This document shows positions 45,257-54,171 of a DNA stretch of 64,000 nt, piece after piece. A program made the position numbers and the translations under genes. The DNA comes from Novosphingobium sp. BW1 (GTDB taxonomy: Bacteria > Pseudomonadota > Alphaproteobacteria > Sphingomonadales > Sphingomonadaceae): positions 21,591 to 85,590 of the forward strand of contig NZ_VIRF01000091.1 of the NCBI RefSeq assembly GCF_008107685.1. The letters run 5' to 3'. Below the pieces are notes generated by a model that was given only the letters and a program-made list of their open reading frames with translations, was not told the origin of the DNA and ran no database searches. Every line of letters begins with the position of its first letter. Position 1 is the stretch's first letter.

Positions 45257-48200
45257 ATGCGCATGCTCGACGGAAAGCTTCGACTGTCCGCCTCCGATCT
45301 GATGCGGTTCAAGGGGTGCCGACACGCCACGACGCTCGATCTACGGCACATCGAAGTTGGTGACATCGCCCCCTCAGCGGACGGCGACGAAGCAGTCCTT
45401 CTCCAACGCCAAGGAGATGCACACGAACTCGCCTTCCTTGAAAGCCTCCGTCAGTCGGGCCGCTCGATCGTCGAAATCGCCAAGGACGGTGTTCCGTTAG
45501 AGAAGTCGGTCGAACTCACGACCGCAGCGATGCGCGAAGGTCCCGATGTGATCTTCCAGGGTGCGTTGTTCGGCGGAGCCTGGGGCGGCTACACCGACTT
45601 CCTCGAGCGAACCGACACAGCGTCCGCACTCGGGCCTTGGTCCTATGAGGTCGTCGACACAAAGTTGAAGCGCAAGCCCGATCCCAAGCACGTCCTTCAG
45701 CTTTCGCTGTATTCCGACCTCCTGACAGACGTGCAGCAGGTGCGTCCCGAGGCTGCTCACCTTCAGCTCGGCGACGGATCGCGGTTCTCCGTCCGGCTGA
45801 CCGATGTCGCCTCCTACGCACGACATGCCCGGGGGGTATTAGAGACGTTCCTCGAGGATCGACCGGAAACCCGGTCAGAACCTGTCTCTGGCTGCGGCCT
45901 CTGCAGATGGAAGGATCATTGCCGGTCCGAATGGGAGCGAGCCGACAGTCTGTCGCTCGTAGCGGGCATTACCAAATCCCAGCGCGGAAAGCTCGAGGCG
46001 TTCGGCGTGACGACCCTGAACGGCCTCGCGGACATGGAGCGCAAGGTCCCCAAACTGTCCCCGGAGGTCCAATCTCGTCTGACAACCCAAGCGAAACTCC
46101 AGAGAAAGCGCCGCGAAGGGGGACCGCCTGGCTTTGAGCTGCGCGACTTCCAACTTGGTAAGGGGTTCGGCCTGATGCCTCAGCCGGATGAGGGGGACCT
46201 GTTCTATGACATCGAGGGGGATCCCTATTACGAGGGCGGCCTGGAATATCTCCATGGCGTCTGGTTTCGCGACAATGGCGAGTGGACGTTCCGCGCGTTC
46301 TGGGCGCACGACCGCGAGGCGGAGGGCCGTGCGGTTGCCGAGCTGCTGGAATTCTTCGTCCAGCATCTACGGACGCACCCGCTGGCCCGGATCTACCACT
46401 ACGCCAACTACGAGATCGCAGCGCTCCGACGGCTGACGGCAGCACATCGCGTTGGCGAGGCTGCTATGGACCAGCTCCAGCGCGAACGGCGCTTCGTCGA
46501 CCTGTTCAAGGTCGTCTCCGGTTCGCTGATCGCATCGGAGAAGGGATATTCGATCAAGGATCTCGAGGCTTTCTACATGCCGAAGCGCGAGGCGGACGTC
46601 GCCACCGCCGGTGCGAGCGTCGTCTTCTACGAGAACTGGCGAGAGACGGGCGACGATCAGCTTCTCGACAAGATCTACGACTACAATCGGACCGACTGCA
46701 TCTCCACACAGCTCCTGCGGGATTGGCTCTTGAAGGACGTCCGTCCCGCCGAGATGCCCTGGCCGCGCCTCGGTGAGGTTCCGGATGGAGGCGCCCTCTC
46801 GAACGTCGCGACCGAAGATGAGGAAGTGGAGGCGCTCAGAGCGCGGCTCGGGCCTGTTCGGTCTCGGTTGGGCGTTGAGGTCGCCGACTTGCTCCTTGAT
46901 CTCAACTTCTTCCACAAGCGGGAAGACAAGCCTGCGTGGTGGGCGATCTTCGACCGTCTTGCACAGGAAAGCGAGGACCTGATCGATGACCTCGAATGCA
47001 TCCAGGGGCTGGAGGCGGTTGGCGAACCGGTAAAGGTCACCGCGAAGTCGTTCGAGAGGACTTACCGCTTTCCACTACAGGAGACGAAGCTCCGCGCCGG
47101 AAAGAAGCCGTGTGTAAAACCCGCGGCCATGCCGGAAGATGTCGACCTGCGCGAGCTTGATGCTGCATCGGGCACCCTTGTGCTACGCCGGTCGACTACG
47201 AAAGGCCCCCTGCCCGATCAACTCGACCTGATACCTGGCAAGCCGATCGCAAACGGCACGCTCCGCAATGCTGTAGCTACGGTCATCGAAGAGATCATCC
47301 AGGACACGGGTCGAGCGCGAGCGATTGAACAGCTGCTCACGCGCGCCCTTCCTGAGTTCTCGGGCGGCCCCCGACCCGGAGGGATCATAGACACCGAAGG
47401 CGATCTTCCAACACAGACCAGTAGCGCGATCGCCGATATGGCTGCAACTACGCTCGCAATCCAGGGGCCGCCGGGAACTGGCAAGACCTATGTGAGCGCA
47501 ATGTCGATTGTGGATCTAGTCCGTTCCGGAAAGCGGATCGCCGTCTCGTCCAACAGCCACAAGGCGATTGGCAACCTGTTGGAAGCCATCGCGGACCGGG
47601 CGACAACCGAGGGTGTGAGTTGTCGCGTGGTTCAAAAGGCAAACGACGATGGCGATGACGACGCCCATCCGGGGATCACGCTGGTGCAGAACAACGATGC
47701 GCCAGAGATCGCAAGTGCCCATGTCATGGGAGCAACCGCTTGGCACTTCGCGCGCTATGACGCCCCCGCATTCGACTATCTGTTCGTCGACGAGGCAGGG
47801 CAGGTTTCACTTGCAAACATCATGGCGATGTCCAGGGCTGCTCGCAACCTCGTCCTCGTAGGTGATCCGATGCAGCTGCCCCAACCGCTTCAGGGGACCC
47901 ATCCTGGCCGCAGCGGGGAATCCTGCCTGGAGTATCTGATCGACGGCCACCGGGTCGTGCCGGGCGACCGGGGCATATTCATGCCGGTCAGCCGCCGGAT
48001 GCACCCTTCAATCTGCGGCTTCATCTCGGCTGCTGTCTACGAGGACCGGCTCCATCCTGACGAGGCGGCAGGCAAGCAGTCTCTCAACGCCGCCGACGGA
48101 ACCTCGCTCTTAGGTTCCGGCGTCCGATCCATCGCCCACACCGGACGATCCCAAGTCTGCCCGGAGGAGATAGAGGCCATTGAGAAGCAGATCTCCAAGG

Positions 48201-48592
48201 TCCTCGGGTCGACCTATCACGGACGCGATGGAGCGGAGCGCATCGTCGGCCACTCGGACATCCTCGTGGTAGCACCCTACAATGCTCAGGTAAACGCACT
48301 GCGGGCTGCGCTTCCGCCCGGTATCCGCGTCGGGACGGTCGATCGGTTCCAGGGCCAGGAGGCTCCGGTCTGCCTGGTGTCGATGACGACGTCCAGCGGC
48401 GAGGAGTTGCCGCGCGATATCGACTTCCTCTTCTCTCTAAACCGCATCAACGTCGCGGTATCCCGTGCACAGGCGTCCGCTGTCGTGTTCGCAAGTCCGC
48501 TTCTGCTCGAAACGCCGTGTCGCACCGTTCCCGAGATGATGCTGGTGAATGCACTTTGTTTGCTACGTGAGCATGGAGGTGACAGCTTCTGA
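45257..48592 (+). CDS. Three-part nuclease-helicase: Cas4/RecB-like Fe-S nuclease, RNase H-like exonuclease and SF1 helicase
   Basis: This 1111-residue protein joins three parts. An N-terminal TM0106/RecB-like nuclease (about 1-225) has a strand pair with GGYTDFLER and SYEVVDTKLKRKPDPKHVLQ (D and D-x-K) plus Cys21 and Cys213, 216, 222, the four-cysteine set of Cas4/AddB Fe-S nucleases. A YprB-type RNase H-like domain (about 315-490) has DLFYDIEGDPYY, IYHYANYE and YDYNRTDC. A Dna2/UvrD-type SF1 helicase carries QGPPGTGKT at 736-744, YLFVDEAGQVS, VGDPMQLPQP, VDRFQGQEAPV and RINVAVSRAQ. ATG 45257 has AGGGG upstream. It would load on, unwind and cut DNA. It diverges from the WYL gene. Confidence 0.9.
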   Translation: MRMLDGKLRLSASDLMRFKGCRHATTLDLRHIEVGDIAPSADGDEAVLLQRQGDAHELAFLESLRQSGRSIVEIAKDGVPLEKSVELTTAAMREGPDVIFQGALFGGAWGGYTDFLERTDTASALGPWSYEVVDTKLKRKPDPKHVLQLSLYSDLLTDVQQVRPEAAHLQLGDGSRFSVRLTDVASYARHARGVLETFLEDRPETRSEPVSGCGLCRWKDHCRSEWERADSLSLVAGITKSQRGKLEAFGVTTLNGLADMERKVPKLSPEVQSRLTTQAKLQRKRREGGPPGFELRDFQLGKGFGLMPQPDEGDLFYDIEGDPYYEGGLEYLHGVWFRDNGEWTFRAFWAHDREAEGRAVAELLEFFVQHLRTHPLARIYHYANYEIAALRRLTAAHRVGEAAMDQLQRERRFVDLFKVVSGSLIASEKGYSIKDLEAFYMPKREADVATAGASVVFYENWRETGDDQLLDKIYDYNRTDCISTQLLRDWLLKDVRPAEMPWPRLGEVPDGGALSNVATEDEEVEALRARLGPVRSRLGVEVADLLLDLNFFHKREDKPAWWAIFDRLAQESEDLIDDLECIQGLEAVGEPVKVTAKSFERTYRFPLQETKLRAGKKPCVKPAAMPEDVDLRELDAASGTLVLRRSTTKGPLPDQLDLIPGKPIANGTLRNAVATVIEEIIQDTGRARAIEQLLTRALPEFSGGPRPGGIIDTEGDLPTQTSSAIADMAATTLAIQGPPGTGKTYVSAMSIVDLVRSGKRIAVSSNSHKAIGNLLEAIADRATTEGVSCRVVQKANDDGDDDAHPGITLVQNNDAPEIASAHVMGATAWHFARYDAPAFDYLFVDEAGQVSLANIMAMSRAARNLVLVGDPMQLPQPLQGTHPGRSGESCLEYLIDGHRVVPGDRGIFMPVSRRMHPSICGFISAAVYEDRLHPDEAAGKQSLNAADGTSLLGSGVRSIAHTGRSQVCPEEIEAIEKQISKVLGSTYHGRDGAERIVGHSDILVVAPYNAQVNALRAALPPGIRVGTVDRFQGQEAPVCLVSMTTSSGEELPRDIDFLFSLNRINVAVSRAQASAVVFASPLLLETPCRTVPEMMLVNALCLLREHGGDSF

Positions 48593-48604
48593 CACCCACG
48601 TATG
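48590..48604. promoter_or_regulatory. TGACACCCA-nn-TATG motif, copy 2
   Basis: TGACACCCACGTATG starts on the stop codon of the nuclease-helicase gene and lies 35 bases before the small downstream gene, matching copy 1 at 45215-45229. Same strand, similar distance to the start. Confidence 0.45.
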
Positions 48605-48639
48605 CGAATCTACCTTTCATCGAATGAAGGAGATCGAAA

Positions 48640-48900
48640 ATGGGTTTCTCGAGCATCGGACTGCGCCACATCGTCGACGTCGACGGTCAGCTTCTCGGCT
48701 TCGACGAAGAGATGATCGACACCGCATCGCTCCTCGTGCGGGCAAACTGCCCTACGGACAGCCTCATCTGGATGGTCCATGCCGGGGAGCGAGTCTCTAT
48801 CCAACCCAAGCAGTTTATCCGCCTATCCGAACACGACGTGGTGTTCTTCGAGACCTCGTCCGCTGCGAACTGGTCGCCCTTCGAGCTGATGGCGGCCTAA
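48640..48900 (+). CDS. Small protein resembling a single multiubiquitin-type (ubiquitin-like) domain
   Basis: The 86-residue product reads as one domain: HIVDVDGQLLGFDEEMIDTA (strand-turn-strand then helix start), SLLVRANCPTDSLIWMV, then VSIQPKQFIRLSEHDVVFFE. This DG ... I-T/D-xx-LL ... P ... I ... L-xx-D-V-xx-F order matches bacterial multiubiquitin domains by eye. The tail is short and ends MAA; there is no C-terminal Gly-Gly. AAGGAG lies before ATG 48640. It is 47 bases after the nuclease-helicase gene. If the fold is right it may be a structural adaptor, since no E1, E2 or JAB gene is seen near. Fold call is tentative; the gene is likely real. Confidence 0.6.
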   Translation: MGFSSIGLRHIVDVDGQLLGFDEEMIDTASLLVRANCPTDSLIWMVHAGERVSIQPKQFIRLSEHDVVFFETSSAANWSPFELMAA

Positions 48901-48932
48901 TTCCTTAACAGTCACGCGATCAGGATGTTCTG

Positions 48933-48985
48933 CCAGATGCTTCTCACTACCGGGGTAGGACCACCCGGTTGAGGCAAGCATCTGG
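48933..48985. repeat. Hairpin between convergent genes, possible bidirectional terminator
   Basis: CCAGATGCTT at 48933-48942 and AAGCATCTGG at 48976-48985 are perfect 10-base arms. Further in, ACCGGG and CCCGGT can pair too. No T-run follows, so a classic intrinsic terminator is not certain; a mobile repeat or RNA element is possible. Confidence 0.5.
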
Positions 48986-49202
48986 TTCGAATTAGGCGGC
49001 TGCAAACGGGCTACTGAGCGCGAAAGCGTTGGGTTCTTTGGCACGACTGCTCTCGGCGATGTTGCGTTCCGCATTGCCACAGATGTTCTCACCGAGATGT
49101 TGACCACAGATCTAGAAGGTATCGAGCCGGACATCGAGCTTAAGACGAAGCAATACAGCGAGGTTTTGCGAAGCGGCTGGAAAGAGAGACGCCGGCCCTG
49201 AT
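48960..49202 (+). pseudogene. Coding-like fragment without a start, possible gene remnant
   Basis: From just after a stop at 48957, this frame reads about 80 codons with protein-like balance, for example GFFGTTALGDVAFRIATDVL and PDIELKTKQYSEVLRSGWK, ending at a TGA. No ATG or ribosome site suits it, and its start overlaps the hairpin. I do not recognise the protein. It may be the 3' remnant of a gene that once followed the small ubiquitin-like gene. Confidence 0.3.
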
Positions 49203-49276
49203 CCCCTCGGAAGAACCCAGCGCATAGATCGAAATCGTGAAACGATGAACTCTGACAAGACTTTTTGGACACGATG

Positions 49277-52200
49277 TCAGCTGCCAACTGGCCTAAGCTC
49301 ATCCACATCAAAGTCACGAAAACCTATGTCACCGCTGCCGTTCAACATATCGCTAGCCAGTGCGCGTTTCCGCTCAAGCAGTTCGTCCAGCTTGACGTCG
49401 AACGTCTTGAAGTCGGAGGCCGACACCGTCGGATAGTAGACGAAGACATCTCTCGTCTGCCCAATGCGGTAGGCTCGATCGGTGGCCTGGTCCTCCTTGG
49501 CCGGATTCCATGTCCGGGTGAAATGGATCACGTGATTGGCGGCCTGCATGTTGACGCCAAAACCGACTGCAACCGGCGATAGGACGATCACGCCGAAGCC
49601 AGGTCGCTGCTGGAAGGCATGGATCCTCTTTTGCCTGCTGTCGATGCTGCTCGCCACAGCGGTCGTTTCACCATTAATGATGTCGACCGGAATGCCGAAA
49701 GCCTCCCTGACGTAGTGGCGGATGAGGCGCTGGATCGCCTTGAACTCGCAGAATACTATGGCTTTTTCGCCGCGGCTGCGGATGACGTCAAGCGTATCAA
49801 GGAGCCAGTCAAGCTTGGGCGAACGCGTCCGGTAGCTCTCTATCGCATCGAGCGTCCCACCGGCAGATTCATCAGGATCGGAACATAGGAGCCGGAGCTT
49901 GTGCAGAAGTGCAAGATGGCTGCCCGGCGCAGCGCCAGATCGCCGGAAAGCGTCAATTGCCCCAACATAGAGGCCGCGCTGGAACGGGCTCATCGTGAGA
50001 CTGCGGCTCTCCTCATCAATGCGCTTGTCCTTTAGGTCGGTCGCGACATCGGCCTTCATGCGGCGCAGCAACTGCGGGGTTATCACACCACGAAGCTCCT
50101 CCACCTTGAGCCGATCATCGTCGCTCTTTGCCTCAATGGGACGACGATATGTCGCCCCGAACTCGTTCAGGGCGCCGAGAAGACCAGGCTGCACGAAGTC
50201 GAACAGGCACCACAGGTCCACAAGGCTGTTCTCGACCGGCGTCCCGGTACAGGCGATGCGAAACCTCGCCTGCTGCTTCTTGGCCGCACGCGTCATGGCT
50301 GCGTTGGGGTTTTTTATTTTCTGGGCCTCATCGCAGACCATCACCGACCATTTCTCGCGCGCGAACGAGAATTCGAGGTCACGAAGCGTCTCGTAGGTAG
50401 TGAGGACGAGGTCTGCCTCCCCACGCCAGTCCGGGCGAAGGAAGCGCACCAGCCCCTCGCGGCGCAATTGCTCATCAACCGACGACCGTTCGACCCTCAG
50501 ACCAGCAAGCCCCTCCCCATAAGCCATGAGGATCTTCAGAGTACCGGGCTCGAGGAACTTTTCCGCCTCTTCCTTCCAATTCTCCAGAAGTGAAAGCGGC
50601 GCGACGACTAGAGCGGGCGGTGTGTCACGATCATCTTCCCTCGCCCGCGCGACGAGGCTGAGGATTTGAAGCGTCTTTCCAAGACCCATATCGTCCGCCA
50701 GTAGCGCCCCCCTGCATTTGTCGGGGGCAAGCGCAAGAAGGTGCTGCATCCATGCAAGACCCTCAAGCTGGTGCTGCTTTAGCGCAACGCCGAGGCGGAG
50801 TCCGGATGGCAGTCGGGCTGGAGAGGGTTTTTCGGCGAGCGCTGCCAGTCGCTCCTCCTTGTAGTCCACCTGGCCGATGTTGCTCTTCAGGATCAAGGTC
50901 GGCTTCTTGCCGCGACGGATGGGCGTGTCCGGCTTGAACGTGCCCTTCGCCGACTGGTCACGAACCTGCCCGAAGGTCGAGACGATCGCCTCTGCCTCAC
51001 GCACCGGGATCGGCGTCGGGCAGCCGGTCAACGGAACGGAGGAGGCCCCGGTCAACTTGGCTGTCTCGAGGCCTTCGCGAAGCTCTGCGGACAGCTCATC
51101 GGTAAGCGGCAGGATGCAGGGCTGCTCGGTCTCTGGATCGGCCCAGCCGATCATCGGCACGAGGTTTTCGGGAAACCACCCGTCTCCTTCGTCGCGCTTG
51201 GCGATGTGCGGGGAGTAGAAGGACTTCTCCTGACCGATACCCTCCACGCGCTCCGAGTAACCTGAAAGATCGTAGATCTGTCCATGCGTGATGACACCGC
51301 TTTCCCTATGGCCAAGCGCCCGGCGCAACGCATCGCAGTGCAGCCGGCTGTCGCCATCCAGTTCGAACTCGTATTCGTCCCATGCAAACAGTTGCAGACC
51401 GCGCTCCAGGTTTCCTTCGACACCTTCGACGAACTCGGTCACATCGGCTTCCTCGAGCGCGACTTCTCGCGTCTCGAGCGTGTCGCCGGTCCCGCTAGTG
51501 ATGAGCAGTCCCAGTGCACCTTCTCCATGCGTTTCAGGTGTCACGGCTGCGAAGCGCTCGAATACAATGTCTGCCTGCTGCTTGGCCTTCTCGAATTGAT
51601 CCTCGTCCACGACAGCGGCAGCGTCAGGTCCCAATGCCGCGATGGGATTGAGGAGAAACGCCTGAGCACGCTCGCCGGCCACGCGCCGACCGGGCATGCG
51701 CTTCACCTCTTTAAGAACCGTACCGACTTCCGGGGAGATCATGACCTGGATGATCCCGTCCGGCGTCGTCAGATCATATCGGTCTCGCACCTGGGCCGAG
51801 CGGTCAAAGACATCCAACCAGTCTGCGGGCGCACCCTCAAACCAAGGCTCGACTTCGACGAGACCCAAGTCTTCGGACCGACGCAACGCCATTTGCAATC
51901 GATCCGGCGTGAGGACTACGGTTCGGTAGAGAAAATCGTCAAGAGTTGCGCCTGCAGCGAGAGCAAGTTGGCGGATTTCGCCCCAAGTCCTCCGCTGATT
52001 GGCTTCGTCCCGATCACCTTCTGAGCGACGCGCAAACCGACGGATGCACTCGATGAGCGCCCACACGCTGGGTGAAACGAGCCGGAAGTCATCATCGACG
52101 TCCAGAACACCTCCTCGTAGCCTCACACTCGAAAGCGGACGCCGATCGCCGTCGAGCCAACCGTCTATGGCTACTGTAAAGTCCCGGTCCGTCAGGGATT

Positions 52201-52501
52201 TCCTGCTGACGATGCGCGGCACAGCAGATGTGAATGGCGGAAGGTCGAGTATCGCCAGCTCGTTCGCCGCGTCATCGTCCTCCAACATTGCGTACAGTTG
52301 CAGCCAATTCAAGCGATAGCCATCGTCCAGTCGTTCAGCGAGGCCCTCGTCCACCAACTGGTCCAGAAGCGCGACCGCAGCTTTCCGCTTGGGCGTCTCC
52401 CCACTGCCGCACATCAGCAAAAGACCGCCATCCTCGACGAGGACCGACGGCTTGAGCGTTTCCTCAACGACCGGCTTGGCCGGCTTCCTACCCCAGATCA
52501 T
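49277..52501 (-). CDS. zorD: ZorD, SNF2-type helicase of type I Zorya
   Basis: ZorD is the effector of type I Zorya, a SNF2/SWI2-type translocase that is recruited to degrade invading DNA. The 1074-residue protein has LLADDMGLGKTLQILSL (Walker A), MVCDEAQKIKNPNA (DEAQ box), RIACTGTPVENSLVDLW, and a C-terminal RecA-like half with FCEFKAIQRLI, VIVLSPVAVGFGVNMQAANH and FTRTWNPAKEDQATDRAYRI. The N-terminal 550 residues lack known motifs by eye. ATG 52501 overlaps the zorC stop (ATGA); a TTG at 52516 is less likely. It is the last gene of zorABCD. Confidence 0.92.
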   Translation of the reverse strand: MIWGRKPAKPVVEETLKPSVLVEDGGLLLMCGSGETPKRKAAVALLDQLVDEGLAERLDDGYRLNWLQLYAMLEDDDAANELAILDLPPFTSAVPRIVSRKSLTDRDFTVAIDGWLDGDRRPLSSVRLRGGVLDVDDDFRLVSPSVWALIECIRRFARRSEGDRDEANQRRTWGEIRQLALAAGATLDDFLYRTVVLTPDRLQMALRRSEDLGLVEVEPWFEGAPADWLDVFDRSAQVRDRYDLTTPDGIIQVMISPEVGTVLKEVKRMPGRRVAGERAQAFLLNPIAALGPDAAAVVDEDQFEKAKQQADIVFERFAAVTPETHGEGALGLLITSGTGDTLETREVALEEADVTEFVEGVEGNLERGLQLFAWDEYEFELDGDSRLHCDALRRALGHRESGVITHGQIYDLSGYSERVEGIGQEKSFYSPHIAKRDEGDGWFPENLVPMIGWADPETEQPCILPLTDELSAELREGLETAKLTGASSVPLTGCPTPIPVREAEAIVSTFGQVRDQSAKGTFKPDTPIRRGKKPTLILKSNIGQVDYKEERLAALAEKPSPARLPSGLRLGVALKQHQLEGLAWMQHLLALAPDKCRGALLADDMGLGKTLQILSLVARAREDDRDTPPALVVAPLSLLENWKEEAEKFLEPGTLKILMAYGEGLAGLRVERSSVDEQLRREGLVRFLRPDWRGEADLVLTTYETLRDLEFSFAREKWSVMVCDEAQKIKNPNAAMTRAAKKQQARFRIACTGTPVENSLVDLWCLFDFVQPGLLGALNEFGATYRRPIEAKSDDDRLKVEELRGVITPQLLRRMKADVATDLKDKRIDEESRSLTMSPFQRGLYVGAIDAFRRSGAAPGSHLALLHKLRLLCSDPDESAGGTLDAIESYRTRSPKLDWLLDTLDVIRSRGEKAIVFCEFKAIQRLIRHYVREAFGIPVDIINGETTAVASSIDSRQKRIHAFQQRPGFGVIVLSPVAVGFGVNMQAANHVIHFTRTWNPAKEDQATDRAYRIGQTRDVFVYYPTVSASDFKTFDVKLDELLERKRALASDMLNGSGDIGFRDFDVDELRPVGS

Positions 52502-54171
52502 GAACGGAGATACCAAGCGCCGCGCCGCTCGGCCCAGGCGAAGTTGCGCTGCGTCAGTTCAGAAGTAGCTGGACCGAAGCGTGGGGCATAAGCCCACAGC
52601 GAGCCCCCCTTGTCACGAGAGTCAGCGGACTTGATCCCGTGCTTAGCGAAGAAGGCGAAGAGCTCCGCATCGCTGACGGGCCGCCTGAAAGTCGGCGCCG
52701 AGCGTGCCGGTGGAGAACTTGGTGCGCTCGTCGAGGACGGACGAGCGCTGTAGGAAGCCGCTGAAGAGGTGCGCGCGGGCGCCGCGGAGAGGCGTGAGAT
52801 GAGACGATCGGCCTTGCGCTCCCAGCGTTCACCTACACCATCCTTGTGGATGATGCGCGCCACATTGCTGGGATGCTTGAGCGCGGACTTGTTGCCAGCC
52901 ACCTGGTGCTTCGAGAGATCGAACGGCAGCTTGGCAGCGTCAAAGGCGAACATCGCATTGCCCTCCTCGCCGAACTCTACAAAGACGTGGCCACCGATGC
53001 GCATAATGAACGCATTGTTGCTCGATACGCCTCCACTCGTGAGGCTCAACAAACGGCCCTTCATCATCTGCCGGAGAGTTTTGAAGCCGGGGCGCGGGTC
53101 ACGATAGGCGGCGTCGCCCAATGCGAAGTGCATGTCGGTGATCTGGTCAACATGGCGCTTCCAGAAATTGATGCGTCGTTGATCGTTGATGCCATCGGCC
53201 GAGAGCAGATTGAAGAAGTCCTCGATGAGCCGGAGCTTGTGCCAAGACGACACCATCTTGCGCGTGTCCGGACGGACGCGCGTCCACTGTGTGTCGTTCC
53301 TTTCCAGCCACGGATTCCCCCATCTGCCAACGGAGGTCTCGCAAAGCGCCGGTTCAACCTCGATCGACGAGCAATCGGCATACCTGTCCAGAACACGGGC
53401 GAGCCCCCGATCGGCGAGCACGTCATGTTCGCCGATGAGAGTGATAACCCGCGGGAGAACATCACGGACCTTTCCGTCGTCGAACCTGACTGCAGCGTCG
53501 ATCTGTGCCTCGAATATCCTTTTTCCAATCCACGATGAATCGCCAGCGGAAAGCTCGCGGCGTAAAACCTCTAGCGGATCACCTTCTCCGGTCAGCAACT
53601 CCGCGCCATAGCGCGTGCAGGGATCGTCGGTGAGAAGGTTTGAATGTTCATCGATCGTGTCGAGCCAGTCCGGCGTCTGCCCAGCACGTTCGAGCACAGG
53701 GAGATTGTCGTTGAGATACTCCCTTAGCAGCCGCCAATTGTGGTCGCCGTTACCTTGGGCATTTCCTGGATCGTAGTTCACATATCCGTCGAGCAGTCCC
53801 CGCCAGCACCGTCGATAGGGTCTGGGCATTATTCGAAAGCCATCGACCTCCGCCAGAAGCGGCTTGAAACGGTCTCCGTCCTCGATGAGGGGCGGTTGGG
53901 TCCGGTCGCCCAGACGTGTCCCCCAGCATACCAATCGCGCTGACCGGACATTATGAAGCTTCCCGGTTTCTCGGAACTTCAAGACCTCCGCTTGGATGCG
54001 ATCGTTTGAGACGCCAGAGCCCGCACCAGCGCCGCCGAGCATCGCCTGAAGGGACTTAACGTGTCCCTTCAGAACGCGCAGTTCCGGTTCAGGCATGTCG
54101 CGAAATGCCGCGCTGGCGGCAACCGCCAAGCGCTCCTGAAGTCTGATCATGCGAGGGCTCAGAGGGCGCAT
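52498..54171 (-). CDS. zorC: ZorC, EH-signature protein of type I Zorya
   Basis: ZorC is a cytosolic DNA-binding component of type I Zorya defined by the EH-signature domain. This 557-residue protein matches it in length and features: RCWRGLLDGYVNYDP, then the E-H-S pattern TIDEHSNLLTDDPCTRYG, then RRINFWKRHVDQITDMHFAL, and NAFIMRIGGHVFVEFGEEGN near residue 390. A disordered Ser/Pro/Arg stretch separates a C-terminal segment that ends AWAERRGAWYLRS. It overlaps zorB at its 5' end by 13 bases and zorD by ATGA. ATG 54150 is an alternative start. Confidence 0.88.
   Translation of the reverse strand: MRPLSPRMIRLQERLAVAASAAFRDMPEPELRVLKGHVKSLQAMLGGAGAGSGVSNDRIQAEVLKFRETGKLHNVRSARLVCWGTRLGDRTQPPLIEDGDRFKPLLAEVDGFRIMPRPYRRCWRGLLDGYVNYDPGNAQGNGDHNWRLLREYLNDNLPVLERAGQTPDWLDTIDEHSNLLTDDPCTRYGAELLTGEGDPLEVLRRELSAGDSSWIGKRIFEAQIDAAVRFDDGKVRDVLPRVITLIGEHDVLADRGLARVLDRYADCSSIEVEPALCETSVGRWGNPWLERNDTQWTRVRPDTRKMVSSWHKLRLIEDFFNLLSADGINDQRRINFWKRHVDQITDMHFALGDAAYRDPRPGFKTLRQMMKGRLLSLTSGGVSSNNAFIMRIGGHVFVEFGEEGNAMFAFDAAKLPFDLSKHQVAGNKSALKHPSNVARIIHKDGVGERWERKADRLISRLSAAPARTSSAASYSARPSSTSAPSSPPARSAPTFRRPVSDAELFAFFAKHGIKSADSRDKGGSLWAYAPRFGPATSELTQRNFAWAERRGAWYLRS

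Larger units (their letters stand above)
48901..49276. other. Region between convergent operons, with hairpin and a coding-like remnant
   Basis: This stretch separates the + strand small gene from the 3' end of zorD. It holds a hairpin at 48933-48985 and a + strand frame at 48960-49202, both listed separately. The opposite-strand frame over the same bases looks like a shadow. Confidence 0.5.

Noticed and set aside
48823..49317. 164-codon - strand frame over the ubiquitin-like gene and intergenic region
   Set aside because: It overlaps zorD and the small gene, has shadow-like composition, and the + strand reads better.
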